Part shown: positions 1 through 12,938 of the stretch, piece after piece
Layout: every line of letters starts with the position of its first letter
Position numbering within the stretch: the first letter of the stretch is position 1
Source of the DNA: Rathayibacter sp. VKM Ac-2879
Lineage (GTDB): Bacteria; Actinomycetota; Actinomycetes; Actinomycetales; Microbacteriaceae
DNA: 64,000 bases
Direction of reading: 5' to 3'
NCBI RefSeq assembly: GCF_015351245.1
Contig: NZ_JADKSO010000001.1
Span: 682,001-746,000 of the forward strand
Made by a program: the position numbers and the translations under genes
The notes under the pieces: generated by a model
The model's database searches: none
The model's input: only the letters and a program-made list of their open reading frames with translations
Told to the model about the DNA's origin: nothing

Positions 1-66
1 GTCGCGGACGGGGCGCGAACCCCTCCTCAACTGTACGGGCAAGTCGTCGGATGCGCCCGGCGGCGA

Positions 67-957
67 TCAGCCGCGGCGCACCTGGAAGATGCTCCTGGCC
101 GGAAGCGGCGAGGGCGTGGCCGTCGCGTCGGTCACGACGAGAGCGCCTGCGACGAAATTGTCGAGCTCGCGCCCCTGCACGAGCTTCGAGGGGGCCGGGT
201 CGGAGGCGAGCCGCCGCGGCAGGCCATCCACTCGCAGCGCGTCGGCGGAGGCGAGCATCACGACGTTCCCGAAGCGCCGCGCCTTGAGCATCTGCGTGTC
301 GGTGACGATCGCTGTGTGCGCGAACACGGAGGCGAGCGTCGCCGCCTGCGCACGGGCGAACGCGAGCGCGCCTCCATCGGCCACGTTGACCGCGACCATG
401 CCACCGGGCGCGAGCAGGGGCGCGATCGCCGCGTAGAACTCGGCGCTCGTGACATGGGCGGGCGTCCGTGCCCCCGAGAAGATGTCGACGACGACGACAT
501 CGACTGTCCCGAGGAGTCCGGGCGGGAGCTTGCCGAGGACGTCTCGCGCATCGCCCTGTCGGATGCGGATCTGGGCGCCGCGCGGCAGCGGGAGCGCCTC
601 CCGCACCAGCTCGACGAGCGCGCCTTCGATCTCGACCACCTGCTGGCGTGAACCGGGACGGGTGGCGGCGACGTAGCGGGGGAGGGTCAGAGCGCCGGCG
701 CCGAGGTGCAGGGCCGTGATGCTCTCGCCCTCGGGGGCGAGCAGGTCGATCGCGTGGCCGATGCGCCGCACGTACTCGAACGAGAGGTGGGTGGGGTCGG
801 CGAGATCGACGTGCGACTGCGGCGTGCCGTCGACCACGAGCGTGGCGGAGTCGGGGGAATGGCGGTCGGGCTCGATCTGGGCCGTGTAGCCGCTCGCGAG
901 CACGGCGCGGGGGTGCTCCGAGTCGTCTCCGCGGCGGCGTCCGGTGCGTTCCTGCAT
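67..957 (-). CDS. Spermidine-synthase-like SAM-dependent methyltransferase-fold protein
   Basis: A protein of 296 residues when started at the ATG at 957; the reading frame extends 36 codons further upstream, but that part is basic and low-complexity. The glycine-rich SAM-binding motif LHLGAGALTLPRY and the following acidic VVEIE match the Rossmann fold of spermidine synthases, and VVVVDIFSGARTP carries the conserved Asp of the active-site loop. The N-terminal beta domain of true spermidine synthases is short, so polyamine synthesis is not assured; such proteins are usually annotated as fused or spermidine-synthase-like. A related protein lies at 12144-12881. No ribosome binding site is visible before 957. 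Confidence 0.75.
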   Translation of the reverse strand: MQERTGRRRGDDSEHPRAVLASGYTAQIEPDRHSPDSATLVVDGTPQSHVDLADPTHLSFEYVRRIGHAIDLLAPEGESITALHLGAGALTLPRYVAATRPGSRQQVVEIEGALVELVREALPLPRGAQIRIRQGDARDVLGKLPPGLLGTVDVVVVDIFSGARTPAHVTSAEFYAAIAPLLAPGGMVAVNVADGGALAFARAQAATLASVFAHTAIVTDTQMLKARRFGNVVMLASADALRVDGLPRRLASDPAPSKLVQGRELDNFVAGALVVTDATATPSPLPARSIFQVRRG

Positions 958-1327
958 CCGAACAGTGTGCCTCGCGGGCGTCGTCGTCCGGGCGATCGGT
1001 GGCGACGGCACGTGCCGAACGGAGGCGATGCGCGTCCTCATACCGGACTCCGAGACGCGACGCAAGGATCTCCACTTGCGCGGCGTGGCGTTGCGGGTCT
1101 ATATTCGTACTTTGCGCTCCCGAGTACCCATGCCCTCATATTGCGGTCGGCAGGTTCCGGAACCCGGCATCAGATGGTGGATGCCGATGCCACACTCTAG
1201 CCCCCGCCCCGAAGACCGCGTCACAGCGGTCTGGACGGCGTTGCGCCGAGTGTCGGCCCGCCCGGCGGGAGCCCACTCCACACATCCCACAGATTGAGGC
1301 CCGCAAGGGTCTACGGAGGTTCCTTCC
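958..1327. other. 370-nt divergent intergenic region upstream of rpoB
   Basis: This region separates the minus-strand methyltransferase from rpoB. It holds the candidate rpoB promoter, the perfect 12-nt palindrome GGTTCCGGAACC at 1153-1164 inside the predicted leader, and the GGAGG ribosome binding site at 1315-1319. I see no credible gene in it. Confidence 0.6.
1076..1105 (+). promoter_or_regulatory. Candidate rpoB promoter
   Basis: TTGCGC at 1076-1081 and TATATT at 1100-1105 are separated by 18 nt. A second, weaker TTGCGC (1112-1117) with CATATT (1137-1142, 19-nt spacer) follows. Transcription from the first site would give a leader of about 215 nt before the rpoB start. Inferred from sequence only. 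Confidence 0.5.
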
Positions 1328-4819
<3,492 letters not shown>

Positions 4820-4886
4820 TCCGCGCCAGCATCTGACGACCTCCCGTCTCTGACGAGACACCCTGTTTTCCGACAAGGAGAAAACA

Positions 4887-7800
4887 TTGCTCGACGTAAC
4901 CACTTTCGATGAGCTGCGCATCGGCCTCGCGACGGCCGATGACATCCGTCGCTGGTCGCACGGTGAAGTGAAGAAGCCCGAGACCATCAACTACCGCACC
5001 CTGAAGCCCGAGAAGGACGGTCTGTTCGGCGAGCAGATCTTCGGACCCTCTCGCGACTGGGAGTGCTCCTGCGGCAAGTACAAGCGAGTCCGCTTCAAAG
5101 GCATCGTCTGCGAGCGTTGCGGCGTCGAGGTCACCAAGTCCTCGGTCCGCCGCGAGCGGATGGGCCACATCGAGCTCGCCGCCCCCGTCACCCACATCTG
5201 GTACTTCAAGGGCGTCCCCTCGCGCCTCGGATACCTCCTCGACATGGCGCCGAAGGACCTTGAGAAGGTCATCTACTTCGCGGCGTACATGATCATCGAT
5301 GTCGACGACGACGGCCGTCACGCTGACATGCCCGGTCTCGAGAACGAGCTCCGCCTCGAGATCAAGACCCTCTCCGATCAGCGCGACTCCCGCATCGCGG
5401 ACCGTCTGGCGCGCCTCGAGACCGACCTCGCCGCCCTGGAGGCGGAGGGCGCGAAGAGCGACCAGAAGCGCCGCACCAAGGACGGCGCCGAGAAGGAGAT
5501 GGGCCAGATCCGCAAGTCCTTCGACGAGGACATCGCGCGGCTCGAGAGCGTGTGGGAGCAGTTCCGCACCCTCAAGGTCGGCGACCTCAAGCCCGAGGAC
5601 GCGGTCTTCAACGAGCTCGTCGACCGCTACGGCGTCTACTTCGAGGCCTACATGGGCGCCGAGGCGATCAAGAAGCGCCTCGAGCAGTTCGACCTCCAGG
5701 CCGAGGCCGAGACGCTGCACCTGCAGATCGCCGAGGGCAAGGGTCAGAAGAAGATCCGCGCCATCAAGCGCCTGCGCGTCGTCAACTCGTTCCTCGCCAC
5801 CGGCAACTCGCCGGCGGCCATGGTCCTCGACGTCGTCCCGGTCATCCCGCCGGAGCTGCGCCCGATGGTGCAGCTCGACGGAGGCCGCTTCGCCACGAGC
5901 GACCTGAACGACCTCTACCGTCGCGTGATCAACCGCAACAACCGACTCCGCCGCCTGCTCGACCTCGGTGCGCCCGAGATCATCGTGAACAACGAGAAGC
6001 GCATGCTGCAGGAGGCCGTCGACGCCCTCTTCGACAACGGCCGCCGCGGCCGTCCCGTCACCGGCACCGGCAACCGCGCCCTCAAGTCCCTGAGCGACAT
6101 GCTCAAGGGAAAGCAGGGACGCTTCCGCCAGAACCTGCTGGGCAAGCGCGTCGACTACTCGGGCCGTTCGGTCATCATCGTGGGCCCGCAGCTCAAGCTG
6201 CACCAGTGTGGTCTGCCCAAGCAGATGGCGCTGGAGCTGTTCAAGCCCTTCGTCATCAAGCGCCTGATCGACCTGTCGCACGCGCAGAACATCAAGGCCG
6301 CCAAGCGCATGGTCGAGCGTTCGCGCCCGCAGGTGTGGGACGTGCTCGAGGAGATCATCCGCGAGCGTCCCGTCCTGCTGAACCGCGCGCCCACCCTGCA
6401 CCGTCTCGGCATCCAGGCTTTCGAGCCCCAGCTGGTCGAGGGCAAGGCGATCCAGCTGCACCCGCTCGTCTGCGCCGCGTTCAACGCGGACTTCGACGGC
6501 GACCAGATGGCCGTCCACCTGCCGCTGTCCGTCGAGGCCCAGGCCGAGGCGCGCATCCTGATGCTCGCGTCGAACAACATCCTCAAGCCCTCCGACGGCC
6601 GACCGGTCACGCTGCCCACGCAGGACATGATCATCGGCCTGCACCACCTGACGACCATCCGCGAGGGTGCCGTGGGTGAGGGACGCGCGTTCTCCTCCGT
6701 CTCGGAGGCGATCCTCGCGAAGGACCAGGGCTCGCTCCACCTGAACTCCCAGGTGAAGATCCGGATGTCGGACGTGTACTTCGCCCAGGGCCAGGCACCC
6801 GAGGGTGTCGAGCTCGACGAGAACGGCAAGGTCACCGCGCCGGTCCTGCTCGAGACGAGCCTCGGTCGCGCCCTCTTCAACGAGGCGCTGCCGGTCGACT
6901 ACCCCTACTTCGAGCAGGTCGCCGACAAGACGACCATCTCCGGGATCGTCAACGACCTCGCGGAGCGCTACCCGAAGGTGGAGGTCGCCGCCTCGCTCGA
7001 CCGCATCAAGGACGCCGGCTTCTACTGGGCCACCCGGTCCGGAGTCACCGTCGCGCTCTCGGACATCCTCACGCCGCCCTCGAAGCCGGTCATCATCGCG
7101 GGCTATGAGAAGAAGGCCGCGAAGGTCGAGTCCGAGTACGAGAAGGGCCTGACCACGCAGGCGGAGCGCCGCCAGGAGCTCGTGAAGATCTGGACCGAGG
7201 CGACCGATGAGGTCGCCAAGGCGATGCGCGCGAACTTCCCGGTCGACAACACCATCAACCGCATGGTCACCTCCGGTGCCCGTGGTAACTGGCTGCAGGT
7301 GCGCAACATCGCCGGCATGCGAGGCCTGGTGAACAACCCGAAGGGCGAGATCATCGCCCGACCGATCATCTCCTCCTACCGCGAGGGTCTGTCGGTCGCC
7401 GAGTACTTCATCGCCACGCACGGTGCCCGCAAGGGTCTCGCCGACACCGCACTCCGCACCGCGGACTCGGGCTACCTGACTCGTCGACTCGTCGACGTCT
7501 CGCAGGACGTCATCATCCGTGAGGACGACTGCGGCACCTCGAAGGGCCTCGACCTGCCGATCATGCTCGAGGACGCCACCGGCGCCTGGATCAAGGACTC
7601 GAACGTCGAGAACTCGGTCTACGCCCGTTCGCTCGCCACCCCGGCGACCAACGAGGCCGGCGAGCTCGTCGCCGAGGCCGGCGAGGACGTGGGCGACGTG
7701 CTCATCGAGAAGCTCGTCGGAGCAGGAGTGCGCCACATCAAGGTGCGCTCGGTCCTGACCTGCGAGTCCGCCGTCGGCGTCTGCGCGGCCTGCTACGGCC

Positions 7801-8786
7801 GCTCCCTCGCCACCGGCAAGCTCGTCGACATCGGAGAGGCCGTCGGCATCATCGCGGCCCAGTCGATCGGCGAGCCCGGCACGCAGCTCACGATGCGCAC
7901 CTTCCACACCGGTGGATCGGCCTCGGCCGACGACATCACGCAGGGTCTTCCCCGCGTGCAGGAGCTCTTCGAGGCCCGCACCCCCAAGGGTGCGTCGCCG
8001 ATCGCGGAGGCCGCCGGTCGCATCACGATCGAGGACACCGATCGTGCTCGCCGCGTCATCCTTCAGCCGGACAACGGCGACGAGGCAGTCATCTACCCGG
8101 TGCTCAAGCGCTCGCAGCTCCTCGTCGAGGACGGCCAGTCGGTCACTCTCGGTCAGCAGTTGCACGTCGGAACGGTGGACCCCAAGGAGGTCCTGCGTGT
8201 ACTGGGCGTCCGCGAGGTGCAGAAGCACCTGGTCGGAGGCGTCCAGGGCGTCTATCGCTCCCAGGGTGTGCCGATCCACGACAAGCACATCGAGGTCATC
8301 GTCCGTCAGATGCTCCGCAAGGTCACCGTCGTCGACCACGGCGACACCGACCTGCTCCCCGGCGAGCTCGTCGACCGCTCGCGGTACAGCGACGTGAACC
8401 GCGCCGCTCTGACCGAGGGCAAGCGCACGGCGTCGGCGCGCCAGGAGGTCATGGGCATCACCAAGGCCTCGCTCGCGACCGAGTCGTGGCTGTCGGCGGC
8501 GTCCTTCCAGGAGACCACCCGCGTCTTGACGCAGGCGGCCATGGAGGGCAAGCGCGACCCGCTGCTGGGCCTCAAGGAGAACGTGATCATCGGAAAGCTG
8601 ATCCCGGCCGGAACGGGTCTGCCGAAGTACCGGAACGTGTCGGTCGAGGCGACGGAGGAGGCGAAGGCCGAGCGGTACCCCAACCGCATCTTCGCCGACG
8701 ACGCCGCGTTCAGCGATGCCGACCTCTCGTTCGTCGACTTCGACTCGTTCTCGAGCGACGGCTACGAGCCCGGCAACTACAGCTGA
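4887..8786 (+). CDS. rpoC: DNA-directed RNA polymerase subunit beta prime
   Basis: The 1299-residue beta prime subunit contributes the active-site magnesium loop: NADFDGDQM places the three catalytic Asp residues at 535, 537 and 539. The N-terminal zinc finger has Cys 60, 62, 75 and 78 (CSCG and CERC). The second zinc site uses the Cys of the DDCGTSKG segment and the [13 protein letters not shown] cluster. The start is TTG at 4887 with AAGGAG 6 nt upstream. Length and the insertion pattern are those of actinobacteria. It is cotranscribed with rpoB and followed by a hairpin terminator. Confidence 0.99.
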   Translation: MLDVTTFDELRIGLATADDIRRWSHGEVKKPETINYRTLKPEKDGLFGEQIFGPSRDWECSCGKYKRVRFKGIVCERCGVEVTKSSVRRERMGHIELAAPVTHIWYFKGVPSRLGYLLDMAPKDLEKVIYFAAYMIIDVDDDGRHADMPGLENELRLEIKTLSDQRDSRIADRLARLETDLAALEAEGAKSDQKRRTKDGAEKEMGQIRKSFDEDIARLESVWEQFRTLKVGDLKPEDAVFNELVDRYGVYFEAYMGAEAIKKRLEQFDLQAEAETLHLQIAEGKGQKKIRAIKRLRVVNSFLATGNSPAAMVLDVVPVIPPELRPMVQLDGGRFATSDLNDLYRRVINRNNRLRRLLDLGAPEIIVNNEKRMLQEAVDALFDNGRRGRPVTGTGNRALKSLSDMLKGKQGRFRQNLLGKRVDYSGRSVIIVGPQLKLHQCGLPKQMALELFKPFVIKRLIDLSHAQNIKAAKRMVERSRPQVWDVLEEIIRERPVLLNRAPTLHRLGIQAFEPQLVEGKAIQLHPLVCAAFNADFDGDQMAVHLPLSVEAQAEARILMLASNNILKPSDGRPVTLPTQDMIIGLHHLTTIREGAVGEGRAFSSVSEAILAKDQGSLHLNSQVKIRMSDVYFAQGQAPEGVELDENGKVTAPVLLETSLGRALFNEALPVDYPYFEQVADKTTISGIVNDLAERYPKVEVAASLDRIKDAGFYWATRSGVTVALSDILTPPSKPVIIAGYEKKAAKVESEYEKGLTTQAERRQELVKIWTEATDEVAKAMRANFPVDNTINRMVTSGARGNWLQVRNIAGMRGLVNNPKGEIIARPIISSYREGLSVAEYFIATHGARKGLADTALRTADSGYLTRRLVDVSQDVIIREDDCGTSKGLDLPIMLEDATGAWIKDSNVENSVYARSLATPATNEAGELVAEAGEDVGDVLIEKLVGAGVRHIKVRSVLTCESAVGVCAACYGRSLATGKLVDIGEAVGIIAAQSIGEPGTQLTMRTFHTGGSASADDITQGLPRVQELFEARTPKGASPIAEAAGRITIEDTDRARRVILQPDNGDEAVIYPVLKRSQLLVEDGQSVTLGQQLHVGTVDPKEVLRVLGVREVQKHLVGGVQGVYRSQGVPIHDKHIEVIVRQMLRKVTVVDHGDTDLLPGELVDRSRYSDVNRAALTEGKRTASARQEVMGITKASLATESWLSAASFQETTRVLTQAAMEGKRDPLLGLKENVIIGKLIPAGTGLPKYRNVSVEATEEAKAERYPNRIFADDAAFSDADLSFVDFDSFSSDGYEPGNYS

Positions 8787-8798
8787 GCTGAGCGATCG

Positions 8799-8826
8799 GG
8801 GCCCCGTCGAGTGATCGGCGGGGCCC
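8799..8826 (+). terminator. Hairpin terminator after rpoC
   Basis: The arms gggccccg (8799-8806) and cggggccc (8819-8826) form a perfect 8-bp stem with a 12-nt loop, 12 nt after the rpoC stop. Only a weak T-rich tail follows, which is usual in high-GC genomes. Confidence 0.7.
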
Positions 8827-8989
8827 TTGCCGTTGCCGGGCGCGAGCCTCGGCTGCCACTCGCACGGGGGGAGGGGTGTGGTGCTCCGGTGACGGCGTCG
8901 AGTCGCCGATGGTGGTTGACTCTGAGCACGTTCGTCGGGTCGTAGCCCCCTCCGCTCGGGCCGGCGTGCAGCGGTGAGGAGACACGAGG

Positions 8990-10270
8990 ATGAGACTCGT
9001 GGTCGTCATGCTGGCCATCCTGCTTGCGGTGGCCGGCGCGGTCGTCGTGCCCGCTGGCAAGGCGGAGGCGGCAGTCGCCTCCCCTCCCGCCTCCTGCGGG
9101 GCAGCGCAGCTCGCCCCTCTCCTCCCGGGCGACGACGTGCCTGCCCACCGGCCCTCTGCGCTCGTCCCGATCATCGCGCTGCACGGCTGGCTCGGCACCG
9201 CGACGCACGACTCGAGCCGGACGGGAGCCTTCTCTCACCGGGTGGATCTCGTCGCCTCCGACGACGCTGACGGCCCCGCGCCGACGGTCTCGGAACCCTC
9301 GTTGATCGGGATGCTCCAGCGCCTCAGGGGAGCGGTGGTCTACACCTTCGACTACCGTGATCTCGCGGCGCGGTGGGTGACCGATCCCGGGATCGCCGAT
9401 GCGCTCGCCTCCTCGATCTCGTGCGTCACAGCGGCGACCGGCACGCGCGCGATCGTCCTCGTACACTCGATGGGAGGGCTTGCGGCGCGGCAGGCGCTGA
9501 GCCAGAGCGTCGGCGGTGTGCCGGTGTCGTCGATGGTGTCGGAGGTGCTCTCCTTCGGCACGCCGAACACCGGCTCGGATGTGGCGAAGCGGCTGGGCGA
9601 GGTCATCGACTCGTCAGGGGAGGCGAGCCCCGCCGTCATCGCCGGGCTCGATCCGCAGAGCAGTCTGGGTCTCTCGGCGCTCATGGCCTCGTGCGGTGAC
9701 GCCGCGACCGAGGATGCTGCCAACGCCGGGACCTGCACGGGAGTCCCCATGATCGACGCGCTCTCGTCGCAGGCGGGACTGGGGCTCCGGACGGGGTCGC
9801 CCCAATTGGGCGAGCTCCCACCCTGGCCGGTCGGAGTGCACGTGCTGGCGATGGTCGGCGACATCCAGGTGGTGCCTGTGGACATGCTCGGGATGCGTGC
9901 CGCGCCCGTCGACCTCGGTGACATCATGGTCGCGACCCGCTCGGCCGAGGCCGGGGTCGACGAGTACGTGGTGTCGACCTGTCGGTACACCTTTCTCACC
10001 CTGCCGACGCTCGGGTCCGTCACGGCCGAGCTGAACCCTTTCGCGCGCTGGGGCGACGCGGCCCGGTTCGCCTCCCTGGTGGTCGACGTCGACGCGAGCC
10101 CGTGCCATCACGCCCACCTCACCCGCAACATCGCCCTCACGACCCGCGCGTCCGCCCAGGCCGCGCGCGTCATCGCGGGCGAGCTGGCGATGCCGAGCGT
10201 CAGGGGAGACGCCCCTCCGCTGCTTCGCCTCCCCGCGGGGGAGGAGCCTCGGCGGCGGCCCTTCCGTTAA
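8990..10270 (+). CDS. Secreted alpha/beta-hydrolase, lipase-like
   Basis: A 426-residue protein with an N-terminal signal peptide: a hydrophobic stretch over residues 2-20 and a likely cleavage after AEA near residue 27. ALHGWLG resembles the oxyanion strand of lipases, and LVHSMGG carries the nucleophile Ser at residue 160 in a V-H-S-M-G elbow in place of the usual G-x-S-x-G. FGTPNTGSD after it is typical of lipase/PGAP1-like enzymes. Several Cys residues suggest disulfides outside the cell. It probably cleaves esters in the cell envelope or medium; the substrate is unknown. GAGGAG at 8976-8981 precedes the ATG at 8990. It is probably monocistronic, with its own promoter after the rpoC terminator. 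Confidence 0.75.
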   Translation: MRLVVVMLAILLAVAGAVVVPAGKAEAAVASPPASCGAAQLAPLLPGDDVPAHRPSALVPIIALHGWLGTATHDSSRTGAFSHRVDLVASDDADGPAPTVSEPSLIGMLQRLRGAVVYTFDYRDLAARWVTDPGIADALASSISCVTAATGTRAIVLVHSMGGLAARQALSQSVGGVPVSSMVSEVLSFGTPNTGSDVAKRLGEVIDSSGEASPAVIAGLDPQSSLGLSALMASCGDAATEDAANAGTCTGVPMIDALSSQAGLGLRTGSPQLGELPPWPVGVHVLAMVGDIQVVPVDMLGMRAAPVDLGDIMVATRSAEAGVDEYVVSTCRYTFLTLPTLGSVTAELNPFARWGDAARFASLVVDVDASPCHHAHLTRNIALTTRASAQAARVIAGELAMPSVRGDAPPLLRLPAGEEPRRRPFR

Positions 10271-10293
10271 GGGGGAGCACGGTGACGATTCGC

Positions 10294-10316
10294 GTATGCG
10301 ACATGATGTCTCATAC
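10294..10316. promoter_or_regulatory. Near-perfect palindrome, candidate TetR-type operator
   Basis: The 23-nt sequence has arms GTATGnGACAT and ATGTCnCATAC around a single centre base, with only the two n positions unpaired. It ends 1 nt before the -35 box of a candidate promoter (10318-10347) that reads towards the TetR gene at 10504. Size and symmetry are typical of TetR-family operators. Confidence 0.55.
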
Positions 10317-10317
10317 T

Positions 10318-10347
10318 TTGACCCGCGCCCACCCGAAGTCGTACGGT
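10318..10347 (+). promoter_or_regulatory. Candidate promoter of the TetR gene at 10504
   Basis: TTGACC (10318-10323) and TACGGT (10342-10347) are separated by 18 nt. The implied leader to the ATG at 10504 is about 150 nt. A TetR bound to the adjacent palindrome would occlude the -35 box. Confidence 0.5.
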
Positions 10348-10503
10348 CGATGTGGCCGAAGGGGCGGCCACTGGGGGGCAGGCAGCGCGGCCCGCCCGAC
10401 TCCGGACTCGGAGGCGGGTCGTGCCCGCCCGCCGACCGCGCCTACTACGCTCTCAGGAGGACGGCCCGAAAGATCTCTCCGGACCGCCGTAGGGAAGGCG
10501 GTC

Positions 10504-11304
10504 ATGAACGACGAGCGCTTCGTGCCCGACGAGTCGGCGCCGAGCGAGAGGCCCTCGCGCCTCCCTCGCGAGGAGGTTCGCTCCAGGCTGCTCGACGCGG
10601 CGCTCTCGGTGGTCCGCGCCGAGGGCCTGCGGGTCGGAGTCGGTCACCTCGCGCTCGAGGACGTCATCCGCTCGGCAGGAGTGTCGCGCAGCACCGTCTA
10701 CCGCATCTGGCCCACGCGACAAGACTTCTACGACGAGCTGATCGCGGCGATCCCGGAACGGGTGCTCACCTCGAGGCTCGACCAGTCCTCCCTGACCGAA
10801 GGCGACTCCTACCTCCACCGCCACATCGCTCCGACAGCGAGCCCCGAGCAGCGCCGCCAGATCGTCGCGGCGAGCGTGAGCATGGCCATCGAGGCGAATT
10901 TCGAGAATGTCTTCTCCTCGCAGACGTGGCGCAATTTCCTCGCGCTCAGCGGCGCCGTCGACTCCCACGAGGAGCCCGCGCGCTCGGCGATCCATGAGGC
11001 CCTGCGTGCCCGTCAGACCCACTTCATCGAGAACATGGCCAAGTACTACCGGCACACCTTCGCCGAGGCGGGTCTGCGCTTGCGGCCCGGCTACGACTAC
11101 GCCGCCTTCGCCTCGGCGGTCGCGGCCTTCGTCGAGGGGCTCTGCATCGCCCGAGTCGCGGCGCCCGAGCTGGTCACCGGCCCGGTGGACGCGTCGCGAC
11201 CCGAGTCGCCTTCGCTGGTCGTCGCCGGCGTCCTGATGCTCCTCGACGGGTTCAGCGAGCCCGTGCCCACCGGAGACGACGCGGCGCATCGAGCGAGCGA
11301 CTAG
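10504..11304 (+). CDS. TetR-family transcriptional regulator
   Basis: A 266-residue regulator. The N-terminal DNA-binding domain covers roughly residues 20-70, with the recognition helix in SAGVSRSTVYRIWPTRQDF. The C-terminal ligand domain is long for the family and not recognisable beyond that. The ATG at 10504 was chosen because AGGGAAGG lies just upstream, although the frame is open for 400 codons further left. It overlaps the end of the convergent TetR gene by 4 nt, and the two proteins resemble each other through the helix-turn-helix (STVYRIW against SSVYRIW). It may autoregulate through the palindrome at 10294-10316; the ligand is unknown. Confidence 0.85.
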   Translation: MNDERFVPDESAPSERPSRLPREEVRSRLLDAALSVVRAEGLRVGVGHLALEDVIRSAGVSRSTVYRIWPTRQDFYDELIAAIPERVLTSRLDQSSLTEGDSYLHRHIAPTASPEQRRQIVAASVSMAIEANFENVFSSQTWRNFLALSGAVDSHEEPARSAIHEALRARQTHFIENMAKYYRHTFAEAGLRLRPGYDYAAFASAVAAFVEGLCIARVAAPELVTGPVDASRPESPSLVVAGVLMLLDGFSEPVPTGDDAAHRASD

Positions 11305-12068
11305 TCCTCCGCCACCGGTTCGAGCATCCCGTCGATGATCGAGCGGATCGTCCATGCCGCGAGGGTCCACTCGACGGGTGCACCGTCCACGCCCGGCGCG
11401 AGCACGACCGCGTCGAGCTCGTCGTCGAGGAGCCGGCCTCGGTGCGCCAGGCCGTCGATGACGATCGCGGTGAGGTGCGCGAGCTGCAGAGTGGTGAACC
11501 CCGGGCGTAGCTGGGCGCCGAAGACGTCGAGCGCCTCCTGGTAGAAGCCCTGCATGCGATGGGTGAGCATCGTCTCGATGCGCTTCGCTGTCGCGCGCAC
11601 GGCGTCGCGGGCCGGTCCCTCCTCCATCGAGAACGTGCAGGCCAGCAGGGCGTTGTACGAGGACCAGTCGACGGAGCGGCGCAGCGAGTCGACGTTGGAG
11701 TTCGCGCCGATGCGGATGATCTCCCAGGCGACCGCGCGACGGCCCGCGGCGGTCGTGCGCTGGTCGGCCGAGCGCTCGTACACCTCATGCATCAGCTGCC
11801 GCGCCTCGGGTTCGGCCCCCTCGGCGTAGCGGTCGGCGACGAACACCTCACCGATCAGCTCGGCGACGAACTCCTCGCGGGTGCTCCAGATGCGGTACAC
11901 CGAGCTGCGCGGCACCTCTGCGAGGCGGATGTACTCCTCCATCGGCAGGTGGGTGAAGCCGACGGTGAGGCCGTTGACCGAGATGGCCGCGCGCGCGGCG
12001 GCGATCATCCGCGCTCGTACCTGCTCGGCGGAGATCCTCCGCGTGCGCGCGGATCCGATGTCGTCCAT
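11301..12068 (-). CDS. TetR-family transcriptional regulator
   Basis: A 255-residue regulator on the minus strand, with an N-terminal helix-turn-helix (AEVPRSSVYRIWSTREEF) at about residues 49-66 and a long C-terminal ligand-binding domain. It is convergent with the TetR gene ending at 11304, and the two stop codons share the palindrome CTAG at 11301-11304. A TAGGGT box lies 8 nt before the ATG on the minus strand, so the mRNA is probably leaderless. The shared similarity suggests the pair arose by duplication; their targets are unknown. Confidence 0.85.
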   Translation of the reverse strand: MDDIGSARTRRISAEQVRARMIAAARAAISVNGLTVGFTHLPMEEYIRLAEVPRSSVYRIWSTREEFVAELIGEVFVADRYAEGAEPEARQLMHEVYERSADQRTTAAGRRAVAWEIIRIGANSNVDSLRRSVDWSSYNALLACTFSMEEGPARDAVRATAKRIETMLTHRMQGFYQEALDVFGAQLRPGFTTLQLAHLTAIVIDGLAHRGRLLDDELDAVVLAPGVDGAPVEWTLAAWTIRSIIDGMLEPVAED

Positions 12069-12076
12069 GGTGTCGC

Positions 12077-12082
12077 ACCCTA
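12077..12082 (-). promoter_or_regulatory. -10 box of a leaderless promoter for the TetR gene 12068
   Basis: TAGGGT on the minus strand, 8 nt before the ATG at 12068; no Shine-Dalgarno sequence lies between them. Confidence 0.45.
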
Positions 12083-12143
12083 GTGCCGACGGAGCCGTCC
12101 GGGCCGGACTCTGGCCGCCTGAGGGCGGGTTCCCGTCACCGCG

Positions 12144-12881
12144 TCATGCATCGCCACTCCACGAGGCGGAGGGATGCGGTCCTGCTCGCAGCAGGTGGGC
12201 GCCCATCCTGTCGGCTGCGTCCGTGACGGACGCAAGCACGATCGCGTTGCCGCTCTCGCGTCCTGCGAGGAACGCCGCGGAGCCGATCGTGCGCACGCAC
12301 GGCAGCAGGCTCTCCAGTGCCGCTCGGAGGTGCTGCAGCCGCCGGTGGTCGGCGTCGTCGGCGACGTTGACCGCGAGCACCCCCTCGGGCGCGAGTCGTG
12401 TGAGGATGTGCGCGAGCACCTCCCTCCGGAAGAACGCCTCCGGGATCTCCGTGCCGTCGTAGACATCCAGGATCACCAGCTCGGCCTCGATGCCCGGAAG
12501 CGGACCGGCGGCGTCGCCCGTCACAGTCCGCACCCGGGAGCCCGAGGGAAGCGGTGCATGGTCGAGGACGAACTCGAGCAGACCCTCCTCCCGCTCGACG
12601 ACGAGCTGGTCGGAGCCGGGCCGCGAGCAGGCGATGTAGCGGGCGAGCGAGAGGCCGCCTCCGCCCAGGTGCAGAGCCCGGAGCGGCTCGCCCGCCGGGC
12701 CGGCGGCGTCGACGGCGGCACCGAGCCGTGCCGTGTACTCCAGGTCGAGGGTGGCGGGGGAGTGCGGGTCGATCAGCGACTGCTCCGCTCCATCGATGGT
12801 GAGCACGAGCGATCCCGGACGCACGGTGTCGGGCTCGAGAGCGGCGACCCGCCCTCCGGGAAGTCGAACGGAGGGAGGCAT
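12144..12881 (-). CDS. Spermidine-synthase-like SAM-dependent methyltransferase-fold protein
   Basis: A 245-residue protein. ALHLGGGGLSLARYIA is the SAM-binding glycine loop, followed by VVERE; VILDVYDGTEIP holds the active-site Asp. It is clearly related to the product of 67-957 (the same order of LHLG, RYxAxxRPGS, VAVNVAD or LAVNVAD and NxVxLAS motifs) but is shorter. These proteins are commonly labelled spermidine synthase or fused MFS/spermidine synthase; the real substrate is unknown. The ATG at 12881 has no ribosome binding site; TAGCGT lies 6 nt upstream, indicating a leaderless transcript. The gene is divergent from the HAD-like gene at 12939. Confidence 0.75.
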   Translation of the reverse strand: MPPSVRLPGGRVAALEPDTVRPGSLVLTIDGAEQSLIDPHSPATLDLEYTARLGAAVDAAGPAGEPLRALHLGGGGLSLARYIACSRPGSDQLVVEREEGLLEFVLDHAPLPSGSRVRTVTGDAAGPLPGIEAELVILDVYDGTEIPEAFFRREVLAHILTRLAPEGVLAVNVADDADHRRLQHLRAALESLLPCVRTIGSAAFLAGRESGNAIVLASVTDAADRMGAHLLRAGPHPSASWSGDA

Positions 12882-12887
12882 CCCGTC

Positions 12888-12893
12888 ACGCTA
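12888..12893 (-). promoter_or_regulatory. -10 box of a leaderless promoter for gene 12881
   Basis: TAGCGT on the minus strand, 6 nt upstream of the ATG at 12881. Confidence 0.5.
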
Positions 12894-12925
12894 GCGCGCG
12901 TCTCGCGCACCGCCGCGCCCACCGC

Positions 12926-12931
12926 TACGGT
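12926..12931 (+). promoter_or_regulatory. -10 box of a leaderless promoter for gene 12939
   Basis: TACGGT, 7 nt before the ATG at 12939. Together with the box at 12888-12893 it forms a compact divergent promoter pair in a 57-nt gap. Confidence 0.45.
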
Positions 12932-12938
12932 GGCAGCC

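Noticed and set aside
1..66. tRNA or other RNA gene at the left edge
   Set aside because: No cloverleaf or conserved TpsiC sequence can be drawn; only the short region beyond the minus-strand stop is present.
10102..10503. N-terminal extension of the TetR gene into the lipase gene
   Set aside because: The extension overlaps the end of the hydrolase gene in another frame and lacks any domain; ATG 10504 has a ribosome binding site and a proper TetR N-terminus.
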